Of a DNA stretch of 64,000 bases, positions 25,550-37,500 are shown one piece after another; position 1 is the stretch's first letter, and every line of letters starts with the position of its first letter. The notes beneath the pieces are model-generated. The model was given only the letters and a program-made list of their open reading frames with translations, was not told where the DNA came from and made no database searches. The position numbers and the translations under genes are program-made. Location: the NCBI GenBank assembly GCA_020205615.1, contig CM035162.1:33878479-33942478 (forward strand). Reading direction: 5' to 3'. This DNA comes from Panax quinquefolius (taxonomy: Eukaryota > Streptophyta > Magnoliopsida > Apiales > Araliaceae).

Positions 25550-26530
25550 AGATTAGGCGAGGATATTCCAAAGACTACCGAGAACTTCGGTATGGGCATT
25601 ATGAATTCTTAGTCATGTCTTTTGGATGACTAATGCTCCTATGACTTTCATGGATATGATGAACCAAGTATTCAAGGAATATTTGGATCGATTTGTTGTT
25701 GTCTTTATTGATGACATCCTCATATATTCCAAAACTCGTGAAGATCATGAGCACCATTTGGAAAATTTGGTACTCAAAGGCTTCGTGAAAACAAACTATA
25801 TGCCAAATTGAAGAAATGCGAGTTCGGCTTGAGGAAGTAGCATTTCTTGGGCGCGTGGTGTCAAAACATGGAGTATCCGTGGACCCGTGAAGATTGAAGC
25901 AATACAAAGTTGGGAGCAACCGAAGTCGATGACCAAAAAGCACGTAGCTTTTCGGGTCTAGCTGGTTATTATCGGAGATTCGTGGAAGGGTTTTCTCGAA
26001 TCGCTAATCAATTAACCCAACTAACTCGGAATAATGATACAAAATTCGTTTGGAGCGAAGAATGCAAGAAGAGTTTCCAAGAGCTTAGAGGAGACTTATT
26101 TCAAGACTGTTTCTAACAATACCATCTGGTTCGGATGGATTTTTTATCTCTGATGCTTTTGCAAAGGGTTAGGATGTGTTCTCATGCAACGTGGGAAAGT
26201 CATAGCTTTATGCCTCCCGACAAGCAAAAGAATATGAGAGGAATTATCCTACTCATGATCTAGAGTTAGTAGCAGATTGTTTTCAGCGCTAAAGATATGG
26301 AGGCACTATCTATATGGGGAGAAAGTGGAGATATATTAGGACCATAAAAGCCTTAAATATTTCTTCACTCAAAAGAACTCAACATGCTGGCAATGACGTT
26401 GGCTCGAGCTATTGAAAGACTACGACCACACTATTCAATACCATCACAGGAAAGCGAACGTGGTAGGCGGCGCGTTGAGTAGAATATCATATGCGGGAAC
26501 AAGTGCGATGATGTCAAGATACGCATAGAA
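25550..26530 (+). pseudogene. Element 5 reverse transcriptase second half and RNase H remnant
   Basis: F-I-D-D lies at 25704-25715 in the open stretch 25626-25811. RNase H entry AGYYRRFVEGFSRIANQLTQ follows at 25960-26025. D-H-K-S-L-K and F-F-T-Q, at about 26340-26375, mark the RNase H core in another frame. Small indels break it at least six times, including a lost base near 25627 at the start of the MSFGLTN motif. Confidence 0.87.
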
Positions 26531-26585
26531 CCAACTTTAATAGAAAAAAAGTTAAGGTTGCTCAAGCCCACGAACTTGATGATGT

Positions 26586-27500
26586 GTGAAGAAGAAAGTA
26601 CAAGAAGGAGCTATTAGGGCGAGAATTGATGAAGAAGGAATACTTCGAGTCCACTCTAGACTTTATGTTCCTAACGACTCTGATTTGAAGTACAAGATTA
26701 TGATGGAGGCACACAATACACCATTTGCAATCTATCTTGGAAGTACCAAAATGTATCGTGATCTTCGACATACATTTTGGTGTAACAATATGAAGAGAGA
26801 GATTGCAAAGTTTATCTCAATGTGTTTAACTTGTCAACGTGTAAAGGCGGAGCATCTAGTACCTAAGGGTCCATTGCAACCACTTGAGATTCCGAAATGG
26901 AAGTGGGAACACATTACCATGGATTTTGTTACGGGTCTTCCTACGGTTTCTCAAGGCATTAATGCTATTTGGGTTATTGTTGATAGATTAACCAAGTCGC
27001 TCATTTTCTTGCCGATCACGGAGACTTATTCCTTGAGCGTCTTGCTAGTATATACGTGAATGAGATTGTGAGGTTGCATGGCATGCTGTATCTATAGTTT
27101 GGATCGTGACCCAAGATTCACTTCAAGATTTTGGGTTAGCTTGCAAAAAGCTATGGGCACGCAGTTCTGATTAGTTCGCCATACCATCCTCAAGCAGACG
27201 GACAATCGAGAGAGACTATTCAAACTCTTGAAGATCTATTAAGACTCGTGTCCTAGACTTCAAGAGGCGGTTGGGATAAGTATTTACCATTGGTGGAATT
27301 CTCCTACAACAATAGTTATCAGCAAGTATAGGTGTGGCTCCATTGAAGCATTATATGGGACGAAAATGTCGCTCTCAAAGATATGTTGGGACGAGGTGGG
27401 TGAAGCAACTTTGTTGGGACCCGAGAGTTGAATACGTATGACTACTGAAAAAGATCCAAATGATTCGACAAGCGTATACAAAGCGGCACAAGATCGACAA
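26586..27500 (+). pseudogene. Element 5 integrase remnant
   Basis: A 157-codon open stretch (26586-27059) covers the H2C2 domain (MEAHNTPFAIYLGSTKMYRD, MCLTCQRVKAEH) and the first catalytic aspartate (MDFVTGLP). The rest of the core (DRDPRF, near 27100; HPQ..DGQS near 27185) is in other frames because of indels. The final segment to 27500 is close to that of element 2. Confidence 0.9.
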
Positions 27501-28001
27501 AAGAGTTATGCGCATCTTCATCGAAAGGACGTGGAATTTAGTATAGGGGATCATGTATTGTTGCGAGTTGCTCCATGGAAGGGAATTACAAGATTTGGGA
27601 AGAGAGGAAAGCTCAATCCATGATTTATTGGTCTATTTCAAATTCTTGACTGAGTAGGAAATGTAGCCTATAGACTTGTGTTACCTCCGAGTATGTCTCG
27701 TGTTCATAATGTGTTTCACATATCTGTACTTCGTAAATATGTGAAAGACCCGAACCATGTTATAGAGTTAGAACCGGACGAAATAGCCGAAGACTTAACG
27801 TATGAGGAGGTACCTGTTAAGATCTTGGATAGGAAGGAGCATGTCCTACGTGCAAAGGTCATACCACAAGTTAAAGTTTTGTGGAGGAATCATGCTATAG
27901 AGGAAATAACCTGGGAATTGGAAATGGAAATGAAAGCAAGGTATCCTCACCTTTTCGAAACACCAGGTACGTACGTCAATTTTGAGGACGAAATTTCATA
28001 A
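27501..28001 (+). pseudogene. Element 5 chromodomain end of pol
   Basis: [20 protein letters not shown] is followed by a frame break and stop near 27620-27655. From 27678 a 107-codon stretch reads SRVHNVFHISVLRKYVKDPN, then [20 protein letters not shown] and [20 protein letters not shown], ending NFEDEIS-stop at 27999-28001. The chromodomain itself is intact at the sequence level. Confidence 0.92.
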
Positions 28002-28012
28002 GGAGGGGAGGT
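28000..28012 (+). other. Element 5 polypurine tract
   Basis: AAGGAGGGGAGGT, identical to that of element 2, directly before TGTAAGACCCCG. Confidence 0.88.
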
Positions 28013-28060
28013 TGTAAGACCCCGAAATTTTTAAATAAAAAGGAATTTCCTTTATTTATT
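28013..28060 (+). repeat. 48-base LTR start, truncated
   Basis: TGTAAGACCCCGAAATTTTT and on to TTTATTTATT matches the start of the element 4 solo LTR (9105) and not the start of the element 5 5' LTR. It is cut at 28060, where copied flank sequence begins. Confidence 0.85.
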
Positions 28061-28266
28061 AGTAAGGAGAAATCCTTATTGGAAAGCCCCTCTTTCCTGG
28101 GAACGGCCTGGTTGTCATTATTATGATTCTATAATATTATTTGTGAATAATTAATTATTGATTTATATGATAAGAAAATATTTATTTTATGTGGATATAA
28201 ATGAAGGAATTTTAGTATGAATTATTTGTTGAAAGTTTGGCAATTATTTATCCGATAGAATATTCA

Positions 28267-28304
<38 letters not shown>

Positions 28305-28798
28305 CATGTGATTAAAAGATGGAGTAAGCAAATTGCATTCGAATGCATAGCAGTATATCTTTGATTTTCCTAAGTCGGTTAATGAGAATTCTTATGCAAA
28401 ACTTGATTTTTAAATTGTGGAATAAAGGCCATTGGTGGAATTAGTTGGTGGGAGGAAGAAATTATTGTAAGTATGCTTTGTTTTGTTGTGGATGCATGGT
28501 CATTTAATTCTCTGCAAAGCTTGTGTTTTTCCAAACTTGTGGGCCTCACCTATTGGAAAAATAAGAGTTAGGCAATGAATGAAAAGGAAAGGTTAGGCAT
28601 GATTGAAGAAAAAATTGGCAGGAAAGATTTTGGCAGAAAAAGTTAGGCAGCTCATTTGGTTTTCTTCCTTAAAGTCACCTTACTTTATAAATAGAGAGAT
28701 AACCCTCCTTCCTCAATCACACCTTGATAATCAGAAATTCTTATTCTAAAGTATTGTGAGTATTTTCTTGAGTATAAGAATATTTTGAGCATAGTTTT
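28061..28798 (+). repeat. Second copy of the left flank of element 5
   Basis: This matches 19877-20626 almost base for base, including the private promoter core of the element 2 LTR, the (AT)n tract (28270-28302), the TATA box (28686-28693) and the GTTTT target site. The main differences are a shorter AT tract and a few bases around 28105 and 28670. Confidence 0.92.
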
Positions 28799-30069
28799 TG
28801 TAAGACCCCAACTTATTATTAATGAAATTTAATTTTCTCTATTTTGAAATAGTAAGGGTTGATTTGATTAATGTGGATAGTTATGGGTAAAATACATAAA
28901 TATTTCAAAATAAGCAAGTGGTTATAAAATATTCATTGTTATTAGGGAATATTCGTTTGGTCGTGGAATATTCTTCTTTGTAGGGAATATTTGTACTGAC
29001 GACGCTTGATCTTTTGTGGGCCCCATAACCGGAAGCGATTGGATGAAAACGACAAATATAAGTTGTTTAAAAATAATGGCGTAGTTATTCACAAGATTAT
29101 CTTGTTAAAATACTCTATTGGTTAAAAACACGAAGTATTTGCGGTATTGCACCAATTATTAATTCTTACGTGAAAGGCACTACTCAATAATGGTTACGAT
29201 AATTCTTTATTCGATTATTTTATTGATTTAATAATTCTTTGCATTGATATTTTATATTCTTTGTTGTTTCAATAATTGTCATTACACAGTATTTTTCATT
29301 ATCGAAGCAATAATTCATATTATCCGAATAATATTATTAGATAACATTATTGGCAATGTCTAGAAAGTTACATCAAGGAGAGGTTTGGTCACCTAATTGC
29401 GCGCCAAGAAGGAGAAATTCTTATTGGAAAGCCCCTCTTCCTCAAGGCTGCACAGTTGTTAATATTGTGATTACGTAATATTATTTGTGAATAATTAATT
29501 ATTGATTCATATGATGAGGAAAATATTAATTTTATGTGGATATAGATGGAGAAACTTTTAATGTGACAATTGTTGAAAATTGAAATTTTATCTTTTTCTG
29601 ATAAAATAATTCATTTAAATATATTATTATATTTTAATAATATAATAATGGTGATATTTTTACAACGAATGTGGGATATATGAGAATACGAGGAGGAAGA
29701 GTATTTTTGTTGCAATAAATGATTAAAACATGTTAAACATGTCAATGGACCCCATTTACTGAATGAAATTTGATTATAGCATGTAAAATCGCCCGTTTGT
29801 GGATTTCGGTCAATTTTTATTTGGAATTTGGGAAAACTTTCTTCTGTAAAGTTGTAAAGAATTGAATTTCCTATAAAAAGTCGTGTGATTCGAATTTTCT
29901 GATAAAAGGGCTATTTATTATGAATTATTGAAGTTCTAAAGCTCCGAAATAATTTATTTTTGGAAGTTTTAATTATTTATTTTATGAAAAACGTTTTTTT
30001 TTCCTACTTTTCTAGAAGGTGGCATGTGGAAAATGCTAGGAGCTGAATTCTAAAGTGGGCGTATGAATT

Positions 30070-30109
<40 letters not shown>

Positions 30110-31413
30110 TTATTAAATTTTACGCTTTGATGTTCTAAGCATTTTCCTATAAATAGGGTGCTTAGGTTGGAATTGAAAATCACCAAAACTAAAGTTTTCT
30201 CTCTATATTATCGGCGTATTCTTGTGAGTATTTTGAGTATATTTTGAGTATTGCTATCTGGTACAAGTTCAAGTCATGCTTTATATCAAATTGTTTCAAC
30301 TAAATCTTGTCTTTGTGAGGTAAGGGATATTATTTTTTCAGTAATGATATTATTTTTCAATATCATTATGCTAAAATATTGATCTGAAGTTTTTATCAAA
30401 TTTGGAACTTTTGGTGTCTGAGTTCTTATTCACGATATCACGGCCTTTATTTACGATATCTACGACATTATTTACTTATGAATCTGACTATTCATCGAAA
30501 AATGAAAATTTTTCCTTTTTAGTCCAAAATATCTATTACGGATACTAGCTTTGATTGTATCTATGTTTTGATCATTCTTGAATTTTACACCACTATGATT
30601 ATTTTTGAGGTATTGTTGGACATGGATAAAACAAAGTACTGAATTCTTAATCCTTGTCATTTTGTTTCACTTTGGATTCGTTTCTTTAAAAATATTTTTA
30701 TCATCCTCGGTCTTAAATGATGATATTATTGAATTTCTTTGGCTTTGTAGCAGAAAAAGATGAATGATTTCGATGAATATCTTTGGCCGTAGTGCAAAGA
30801 TGAGCAGTGTTTAGATGAATATGACCAATCGATGAATATCTTTGGCTGTAGTGCAAAGATGAATATTTGATTCGAGATATATATTGATTGATGTTCTGAG
30901 GGGATAAAAGATAGAGCGATGAACTTTTAAATTCATACATAGAAGATAGTAGTTTGCATTCTCTACGTAACTCTTCTAATGAATTATTATATCATTGCGA
31001 ATATTAATTTAAAACTTGTTGTCTATTGTATTCTATTAGATTTTTCCTGTTGAAGACTAATGATAATTTGTTGTATATTATCTTAGTCATAATATTCTTT
31101 CTTGGGCTAGTTGAGCTCACCCTTTTCCTTTTTGTTCCATTTTTTTTTCGGAGGCGAGAATATAAGCGAGCAATGCAGCCTGGGGTATGAAATGAAGGTT
31201 CTAGAGAGAGTTATTTAGTAGTCCTCACCATTTTTGTAAAATAATGTATCAATAAATGTGATGAGGATTTATTTGAGTATAGATATTGTCAGAAGATAAT
31301 ATTTGTATTCAAACTCACAATTTTACTGTTGTAATAATAAAGTTGTAGTTGTTTCTGTACCGTGTATTGACAACTCAGAATGGGTGATGTATACCTATTT
31401 TGGGGGCGTCATA
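28799..31413 (+). repeat. Element 5 final LTR (2.62 kb)
   Basis: Begins TGTAAGACCCCAAC, as in the 5' LTR, and ends GGGGGCGTCATA (last C to T), followed by GTTTT. TATA at 30148-30155, (AT)n at 30071-30105, hairpin units at 30735-30870. As placed, it is flanked by GTTTT on both sides and would by itself look like a solo LTR. Confidence 0.9.
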
Positions 31414-32238
31414 GTTTTTCTGCAAGATTTTCTCAGAATAATATCCGATATTCCAGTCAAATCCAGTTTCTACTAAGGTAAAGGATATTATTTTATCGCA
31501 ACACTCGTGAGAAATATTATTTTCTTTCATACTCCATATTACGAAAGCGATATTATTTCATCTCGTATTCCTAAATTTGAACTTACTCTGGTAAATATTG
31601 CTTCTATAATTCCTGAAATGATTAGAAATTTCGTTTCATCTAATATCATTTCATAGGATTATTGGTCTGAACTTTTTATCAAATTTGAAACTTTTCATGA
31701 CGGGTACTGTTCACAAAAGAAAAAAAAATTATTTTTCTTCTCTTCCAAGTTATCTGTTGTGACCCTTATTCTTGAAATTTAATCCATGTTTTGATCTTCA
31801 TTCTTGAATTTTACTCCACTATAGTTTATTATGGATTATTATTGAACTTGGATAAACTGAAATATGAATCCCTAATATTTGTCCTTCTGTCTCACTGGAT
31901 TCGTTTTCTTAAAAATATTTTTCATCTTCCTCAGTTCTAAATGATGATATTACTGAATATCTTTGGTCCGTAGTGCAAAGATGAATGATTAACTGATGAA
32001 TATCTTTGGCCCGTAGTGCAAAGATAAACAGGTGTTGAGATGAACATGACCAACTGGTGATACAAATGAATATCTTTGACCTGTAGTGCAAAGATGAATA
32101 TTTGATTCAAGATGTATATTGATTGATGTTACAGGGATAAATTATTGATGATGGACTGTTAAATCTTAGAAGATAGTAAAACTCTTTCTCTACTTGACTC
32201 TTCTAATGGATTGCTGTTTCCACTGCAGTTGTTGATCA
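31414..32238 (+). repeat. Element 2 3' LTR, remainder
   Basis: After GTTTT the element 2 LTR resumes, with its own leader and then the shared downstream part with three hairpin units (31955-32095) and CTCTTCTAATGGATTGC. It stops at about 32238, roughly 400 bases before the expected LTR end, where minus-strand protease sequence of element 6 begins. Confidence 0.8.
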
Positions 32239-32850
32239 CACTTTGGGAGTAAGCCAAGAAATTCTTCAGGAAATACGTCAGGAAAGTCAATAACAACAGG
32301 AATATTATTCAAATCTGACGTGTCTTTATTCAAATCCATAACATGGGCTAAGAAAGCTTGACATCCGTTTTTCAATAAACGAATAGCTTTATGACTTGAT
32401 ATGAAAGTGTTTGACTTCAATGGTTTTGTTGCTTGAATTCGAATAATAGGTTGCTTAGGAATATGAAAACTAACAACCTTACGAAAGAAATCAATTTTGG
32501 CATGATGAGTAGTTAATCAATCAATCCCCAAAATCACATCAAAAGCAAGTATCTTTAAAGAAATAAGGTCAACAGGTAATGCGATGGTGCCAACTTGGAT
32601 CAAACAAGATTTATAAGCGAGTGGATGTGATGAAAGTTTCTCCTAACGGAGTTTCCACGAGATAGGTCAAAGTTTAATTTTTCTCGAGTCAAGTTTAAAC
32701 GTTGAGCACAAGCGAGGAGAGATAAATGAATGGGTAGCATGGGTATCAGTAATGTATAAACTTCGCATGAATTTATGATTAGCTTTACTGTGATCACCTC
32801 GTTTGGGTTTCTCGCATGTTGACTGAACACGACAAACGCTCTTCTAGGAA
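32239..32850 (-). pseudogene. Element 6 protease and linker remnant
   Basis: The minus strand encodes NPNEVITVKLIINSCEVYTL, then a frame break exactly at the active site (D-T-H-A-T in the frame of other copies instead of D-x-G-A-T), then [18 protein letters not shown]. The linker [20 protein letters not shown] and [11 protein letters not shown] follow at 32190-32420 before the truncation. The second protease hallmark (about 32500-32540) has an in-frame stop where others have L-T. Confidence 0.82.
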
Positions 32851-32859
32851 CCGTTGACT

Positions 32860-34021
32860 TTGACTTTTTCCGGGATGACCTTTTGAGTCACCAACCCCAC
32901 TGGGCTTAGCTTCGCTTCACCGCATAATCTCGAAAGCGATATGTCCTTCTTTTCCACAATTATAGCATACCTTGAACTGCTGTGTGGGGCGGTTTGGTGA
33001 TGTGTCCCTCTTTTCCACATTTATAAGATACTAACCGGTGGTCGTTCTCCTCCCTAAAACCGATTCTTCTTTAATCGACGCGTCTTCGCAGTGTCATTGT
33101 TGAATCTCCTCTTTTAAAATCTCCCCAGACTCGCTTCTTCTATTTTCATGGCCACGATTACCACCGAGTGGTTGTCGCTCTTGTCAAGTATTTTTCTTTC
33201 TCCATTTGGTTATCGTTGTTACGATGGCTTCATGCCACGCAGTATAATCCTGGTTGTGGTCTCTTGGTTGAACGTCTTTCATTATCTCGCTTCTAATAAT
33301 TGAGCCTCATTGACAACATCCGGAATATAAAGAAAATTTATGAGAGAGATAAGATATTAGAATCTCGGGTTTTAAACCTCTCAGAAACATACTCGTCATT
33401 CGTTCCTCATTCTCTATCAAATGAGGTGCAAACCTGGATAACTCTGCGAACTTCGCCTCGTATTGGGACACCATCATGTTTTTTTGTTCTAGTCTAATAA
33501 ACTCTACCTCTTTCATATGGCGAATACTTTCAAGAAAGTATTTTTCGGTGAAAAGTTTTTGAAACGTTTCCCAAGACATGCGGAGAAAGGGCAGTCGAGT
33601 GCGTTTCACATGATTTGCACCGAGAATCGCTTCGCCACGTAACATAAAGGTGGCGAATGGAACCTTCGTTCCTCCTTGCATCCCAAGACATCGAATATCT
33701 TGGTAATTTGCTTAACCCATGTTTCCGCCGTGATCGGATCCGGCTTTCCCTTAAATTCGGTGGTCCCAACTCTTTGAATCGCTTGGCGTAGTGACAAGTC
33801 AAAGCGTTACTATCATTTCCACCGTATTTTGTACACGAGTCTCCTAAATCGGTTTTGCATGAAGCGCAAAAAGCTCCTAAACATCCAAATCGTTCATGAT
33901 GCGCTTTCGTTGGTGTTGTTTACAGGAGGAATATTGCCTTCCTGTTGCACGTTCCCCTGGGTGGTGATTAAAGGTGTTTCCACGGTCTCATTAACTCCAC
34001 CGTTAATATTCTCAGTTGCCA
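32860..34021 (-). pseudogene. Element 6 gag remnant
   Basis: The longest intact piece (33307-33681, minus) is a typical Retrotrans_gag core: KVPFATFMLRGEA, WETFQKLFTEKYFLESIRHM, EVEFIRLEQKNMMVSQYEAK, FAELSRFAPHLIENEERMTS and FLRGLKPEI. The start MATENIN at about 34021 corresponds to MSIENIN elsewhere. A zinc knuckle C-Y-N-C-G-K-E-G-H-I-A lies near 32930-32975. Indels break the frame at about 33300 and 33700. Confidence 0.87.
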
Positions 34022-34191
34022 TTCTTAAATACTGTCATAAAACAAGGGTTAATTAAACAAATTAACATATCACATATTAACCATATAGTTCAACTGACCA
34101 ACAAATAAGCTTAGGTATGACATACTAGCGAAGGATTACTCGTCTCTCCTTCCTAGTATTATTCCCCGATCTCATGAGGCAGTATCCCTAA

Positions 34192-34202
34192 GCTCGATAC
34201 TA
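34192..34202 (-). other. Element 6 primer-binding site
   Basis: Minus TAGTATCGAGC, a decayed form of TGGTATCAGAGC, four bases from the LTR edge. Confidence 0.75.
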
Positions 34203-34206
34203 ACCG

Positions 34207-37025
34207 TGATGCCCCCAAAATAGGTATACAACACCCATTCCGAAGTCGCCAAATACATGTATGCGAAATAACTACAACTTTATTAATACTGACATAAAAG
34301 CTGTGAGTTTAAATACAAATATATTGTCATCTAGACAATATCCACACTCAAATAAGTCCTCATTACAATTATTAATACACTATTTTACGTAATAGTGAGG
34401 ACTACTAGAACAACTTCTAGAACCATCATTTCCACACCCGACTAGTACTCGCTACATTTCGCCTCCCGAGAAGAAAAATGGAACAACAAGGAAAAAGGTG
34501 AGCTCAACTAGCCTCAGAAGAACATTATGACTAAGATAATATAGAAAAAATTATCGTTAGTCCTCAACAGAAAAAATCTAATAGAATACAATAGACAACC
34601 GCTTTTAAATCAATCTTACATGACTAGGAAATAATAATTCATTAGAAGAGTTAAGTAGAGAATGCAAACTACTATCTTCTATATATGAATTTAAAAGTTC
34701 ATCGTCGATATTTTATCCCTATAACATCAATCAATATATATACGAATCAAATATTCATCTTTGCACTACTGTGCCAAAGATATTCATCGATTGGTCATGT
34801 TCATCTAAACATACATTCATCTTTGCACTATGGGCCAAAGATAATTAATCGGACCATTATATGTTCATCTCAACACTGTTCATCTTTGCACTACGGGCCA
34901 AAGATATTCATCAAGAAATCATTCATCTTTGCACTACTGTGCCAAAGATATTCAATAATATCATCATTTAGGATGAAGATGATGAAAATATTTTAAAGAA
35001 AACGAATCCGGTGAAACAAAAGAACAAGTATTAAGGATTCGTACTTTAAATAATCTCGATTCAAAATACTTCATAAATAACCAGATTGGAGTAAAATTCA
35101 AGAATGAAGATCAAAACATAGATCCAATCAAAGATAGGAATCATAATGAGATAATCTTGGACACACGTAAAAGAAATTTTAATTTTTACGTGAATAAGGT
35201 CGATTCGTGAATGAATAGTGCCAGTATCACGTGAATAAGGCAGAGTATATGTGAATAGTAACTCAGACCTCAAAAGATAGAAATTTCACAAAAAAAAATA
35301 TCATCACGCTTCGTGAATAGTACTCGTGAATAGTAACTCGTGAATAGTAACTCATGAATAGTAACTCGTGAATAGTAACTCCGACATGAAAAAGTTCTAA
35401 ATTTGATAAAAAGTTCAGAACAATATTTCGGCATAATGCTATTGAAGAAGATAATAGCATTTAAGAATAAACAACATCCCTTACCTCAGAAAGAATAATA
35501 CTTCTGACTAGAATACTGGATATAGTGCTGAAAGAACTTGCACCGTATATCAATACTCAAAGTACTAAAATACTCACAAAATACGCTCGATATTATAGAG
35601 AGAGAAATAGAGAGAAAACTTCAGTTTCTGGTGTTATTTTCAATTCTAACCTAAGCACCCTATTTATAGAAAAATGCTTAGAACACCAAAGCAGAAAATT
35701 TAATAAAATATTAATATATATTATAAATTTCCTTAGCCCAACTTTGAAGATCTGAATTCAGATCATTTATAACACATGTGAGCCCACTAATTGCACAAAA
35801 AATGTTTTTCTCAAAATAATTAACTAAAACTCCCAAAAATCAATTATTTCAGAACTTCGGAACTTCAATAATTCATAACAAATATCCCTTTTGTCAGAAA
35901 ATTTGAATCTCGCGACTTTTTATAGAAAATTCAATTCTCAACAACTTTGCAGAAGAAAGTTTTTCCAAATTCCAAACAGAAATTGACCAAAATCCACATA
36001 CGAATAATTTTACAGGCTATAATCAAATTTCAGTCAAGAAATGGGGTCCACCGACACACAAAACATGTGTTAAACAACTTTTGCAACAAAAATACTCTTC
36101 CTCCTCATATACTCATATATCCCACATTCATTGTAAAAATATTATCATTATTATATTATAATAATATAATAAAATATTATTTTATCAGAAAAGATAAAAT
36201 ATCAATTTTTAACAATTGTCACTTTAAAAATTTTCTCCATCTATATCCACATAAAATCAATATTTCCTCATCATATAAATCAATAATTAATTATTCACAA
36301 ATAATATTACGAGAATCACGATCTTGACAACCGTGCCGTTCCTCAAGAAAAAGGGCTTTTCAATAAAGATTTCTCACTTCTTGGTAGCCTGCAATTAGGT
36401 GACTAAACCTCTCCTGTAGCGAGTAACTTTCTAGACATTACCAATAATGTTATCTAATAATATTATTCATATAGTATGAATTATTGCTTCAATAATGGAA
36501 AATATTGTGTAGTGACAATTATTCAAACAATAAGTAATATAAAATATCAACGCAGCAATTATTGAATCAATAAAATAAAATATCAATAAGAATTCATCGT
36601 AATAATTATCGAGTAGTGCCTTTCACGTAAGAATCAATAATTGATGCAATATGGTGTCTTCATCGCAACAACGCCAGACATCGTGTTTTAACCACCGGGT
36701 ATTCCAACAAGATAACTGTGAATAACTACGTAGTTATTTATAAACAACTCATACTTGTTTTTTTCTTCATCCAATCGCTTTCAGTTATGGGGACTACAAA
36801 AAGGCTACGTGGTCATCGTAATAATATTAAAACAAAGAAGAATATTCCACGATCAAACGAATATTCTCCCACTACTACAATGAATATTTTATAACCAATT
36901 GTTTATTTTAAAATATTCACAGATTTTCTATCATAACTAACCACATTAATCAATTCAACCCTTACTATTTCAAAATAATAAATAGAGGAAATTCCATTTT
37001 ATTAAAAAAAAATCGGGGTCTTACA
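34207..37025 (-). repeat. Element 6 5' LTR (2.82 kb)
   Basis: Minus strand begins TGTAAGACCCCGAT and ends GGGGGCATCA. TATA-like TATAAATA at 35661-35668 (minus), 15-bp TTACTATTCACGAG repeats at 35305-35385, hairpin units at 34755-34950. Same subtype as elements 4, 5 and 10. Confidence 0.9.
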
Positions 37026-37239
37026 AATACTATAGTTTAAAATAAAATTAGTTTTCCCTTCCCTCATTCTAAACTCATAAACAACAAAAATATAATAAAA
37101 ATCTTATCCCTTTTCTTTCTAAAACTCACAAACACGATAATGAAAAATTATAATCTCTTCCCATCCTCCCCATCCCTTCCTCCCCTATACTTTCACTTCC
37201 CATCTCATCCCTCTAAACTCATAAACTTAGTGTAAATTA

Positions 37240-37500
37240 CTCCATCGTTCTAAAATTAAAGATACAATTTAACTTTTAAGATTAAATGATATATAACATA
37301 TTAAACTTTAAAATTAGTATAATTCATAAAAATTTAGAATGAAATAAATTTTGTTATTAATGGTTTTTGTCATATACTATGCAATTATAATAATTATATC
37401 AATTAAAATTAAATAAATTCATATTAATTTGAAATTTAATATACTGTCGTTTGATCTCAAAAATTAAATTATATCTCTAATTTTAAAACGAAGAGGAAAG
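37240..37500. mobile_element. Stowaway-like MITE, 261 bp
   Basis: Imperfect terminal inverted repeats (CTCCATCGTTCTAAAATTAA at the left; TTTTAAAACGAAGAGGAAAG at the right end) are flanked by TA on both sides. This is the pattern of Tc1/mariner-derived Stowaway elements. No coding capacity. Confidence 0.78.

Larger units (their letters stand above)
20627..31413 (+). mobile_element. Element 5: Ty3/gypsy element in the LTR of element 2, GTTTT target duplication
   Basis: Left LTR 20627-23251, internal region 23252-28012, and a final LTR 28799-31413. GTTTT lies at 20622-20626, 28794-28798 and 31414-31418. All domains from gag to chromodomain are present in order but frameshifted. The 3' side is not a simple LTR. 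The internal region is followed by 48 bases of an LTR start (28013-28060), then by a second copy of the left flank (28061-28798), then by a full LTR. Confidence 0.88.
5405..32238 (+). mobile_element. Element 2: host Ty3/gypsy element, split three times
   Basis: Three plus-strand pieces join into one element: reverse transcriptase (5405-6034), RNase H to chromodomain plus most of the 3' LTR (17071-20626), and the rest of that LTR (31414 to about 32238). Element 1 removes or displaces everything upstream of mid-RT, element 3 splits RT from RNase H, and element 5 splits the LTR. Joining 6034 to 17076 restores the expected continuous protein. The coordinates given include the nested insertions. 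It is the oldest layer in this half of the window. Confidence 0.88.
32239..37025 (-). mobile_element. Element 6: 5' half of a Ty3/gypsy element
   Basis: Minus strand: 5' LTR (34207-37025), primer site, gag, protease, then an abrupt end in the linker before RT. The missing RT to 3' LTR portion was lost together with the end of the element 2 LTR, which it now abuts. No target duplication can be matched because one end is gone. The right end borders the low-copy segment with the P450 gene. Confidence 0.88.

Noticed and set aside
24640..28001. Possible endogenous pararetrovirus (caulimovirus-like) because of aspartic protease, RT and RNase H
   Set aside because: An integrase with an H2C2 and DDE core, a chromodomain, LTRs, a primer site and target duplications are present, and no movement protein is seen. 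It is a Ty3/gypsy retrotransposon.
35947..36327. 126-codon frame on the plus strand
   Set aside because: It lies antisense in the U3 of the element 6 LTR, is very rich in Ile/Asn/Tyr/Lys as expected of AT-rich DNA, and is not kept in sister LTRs.
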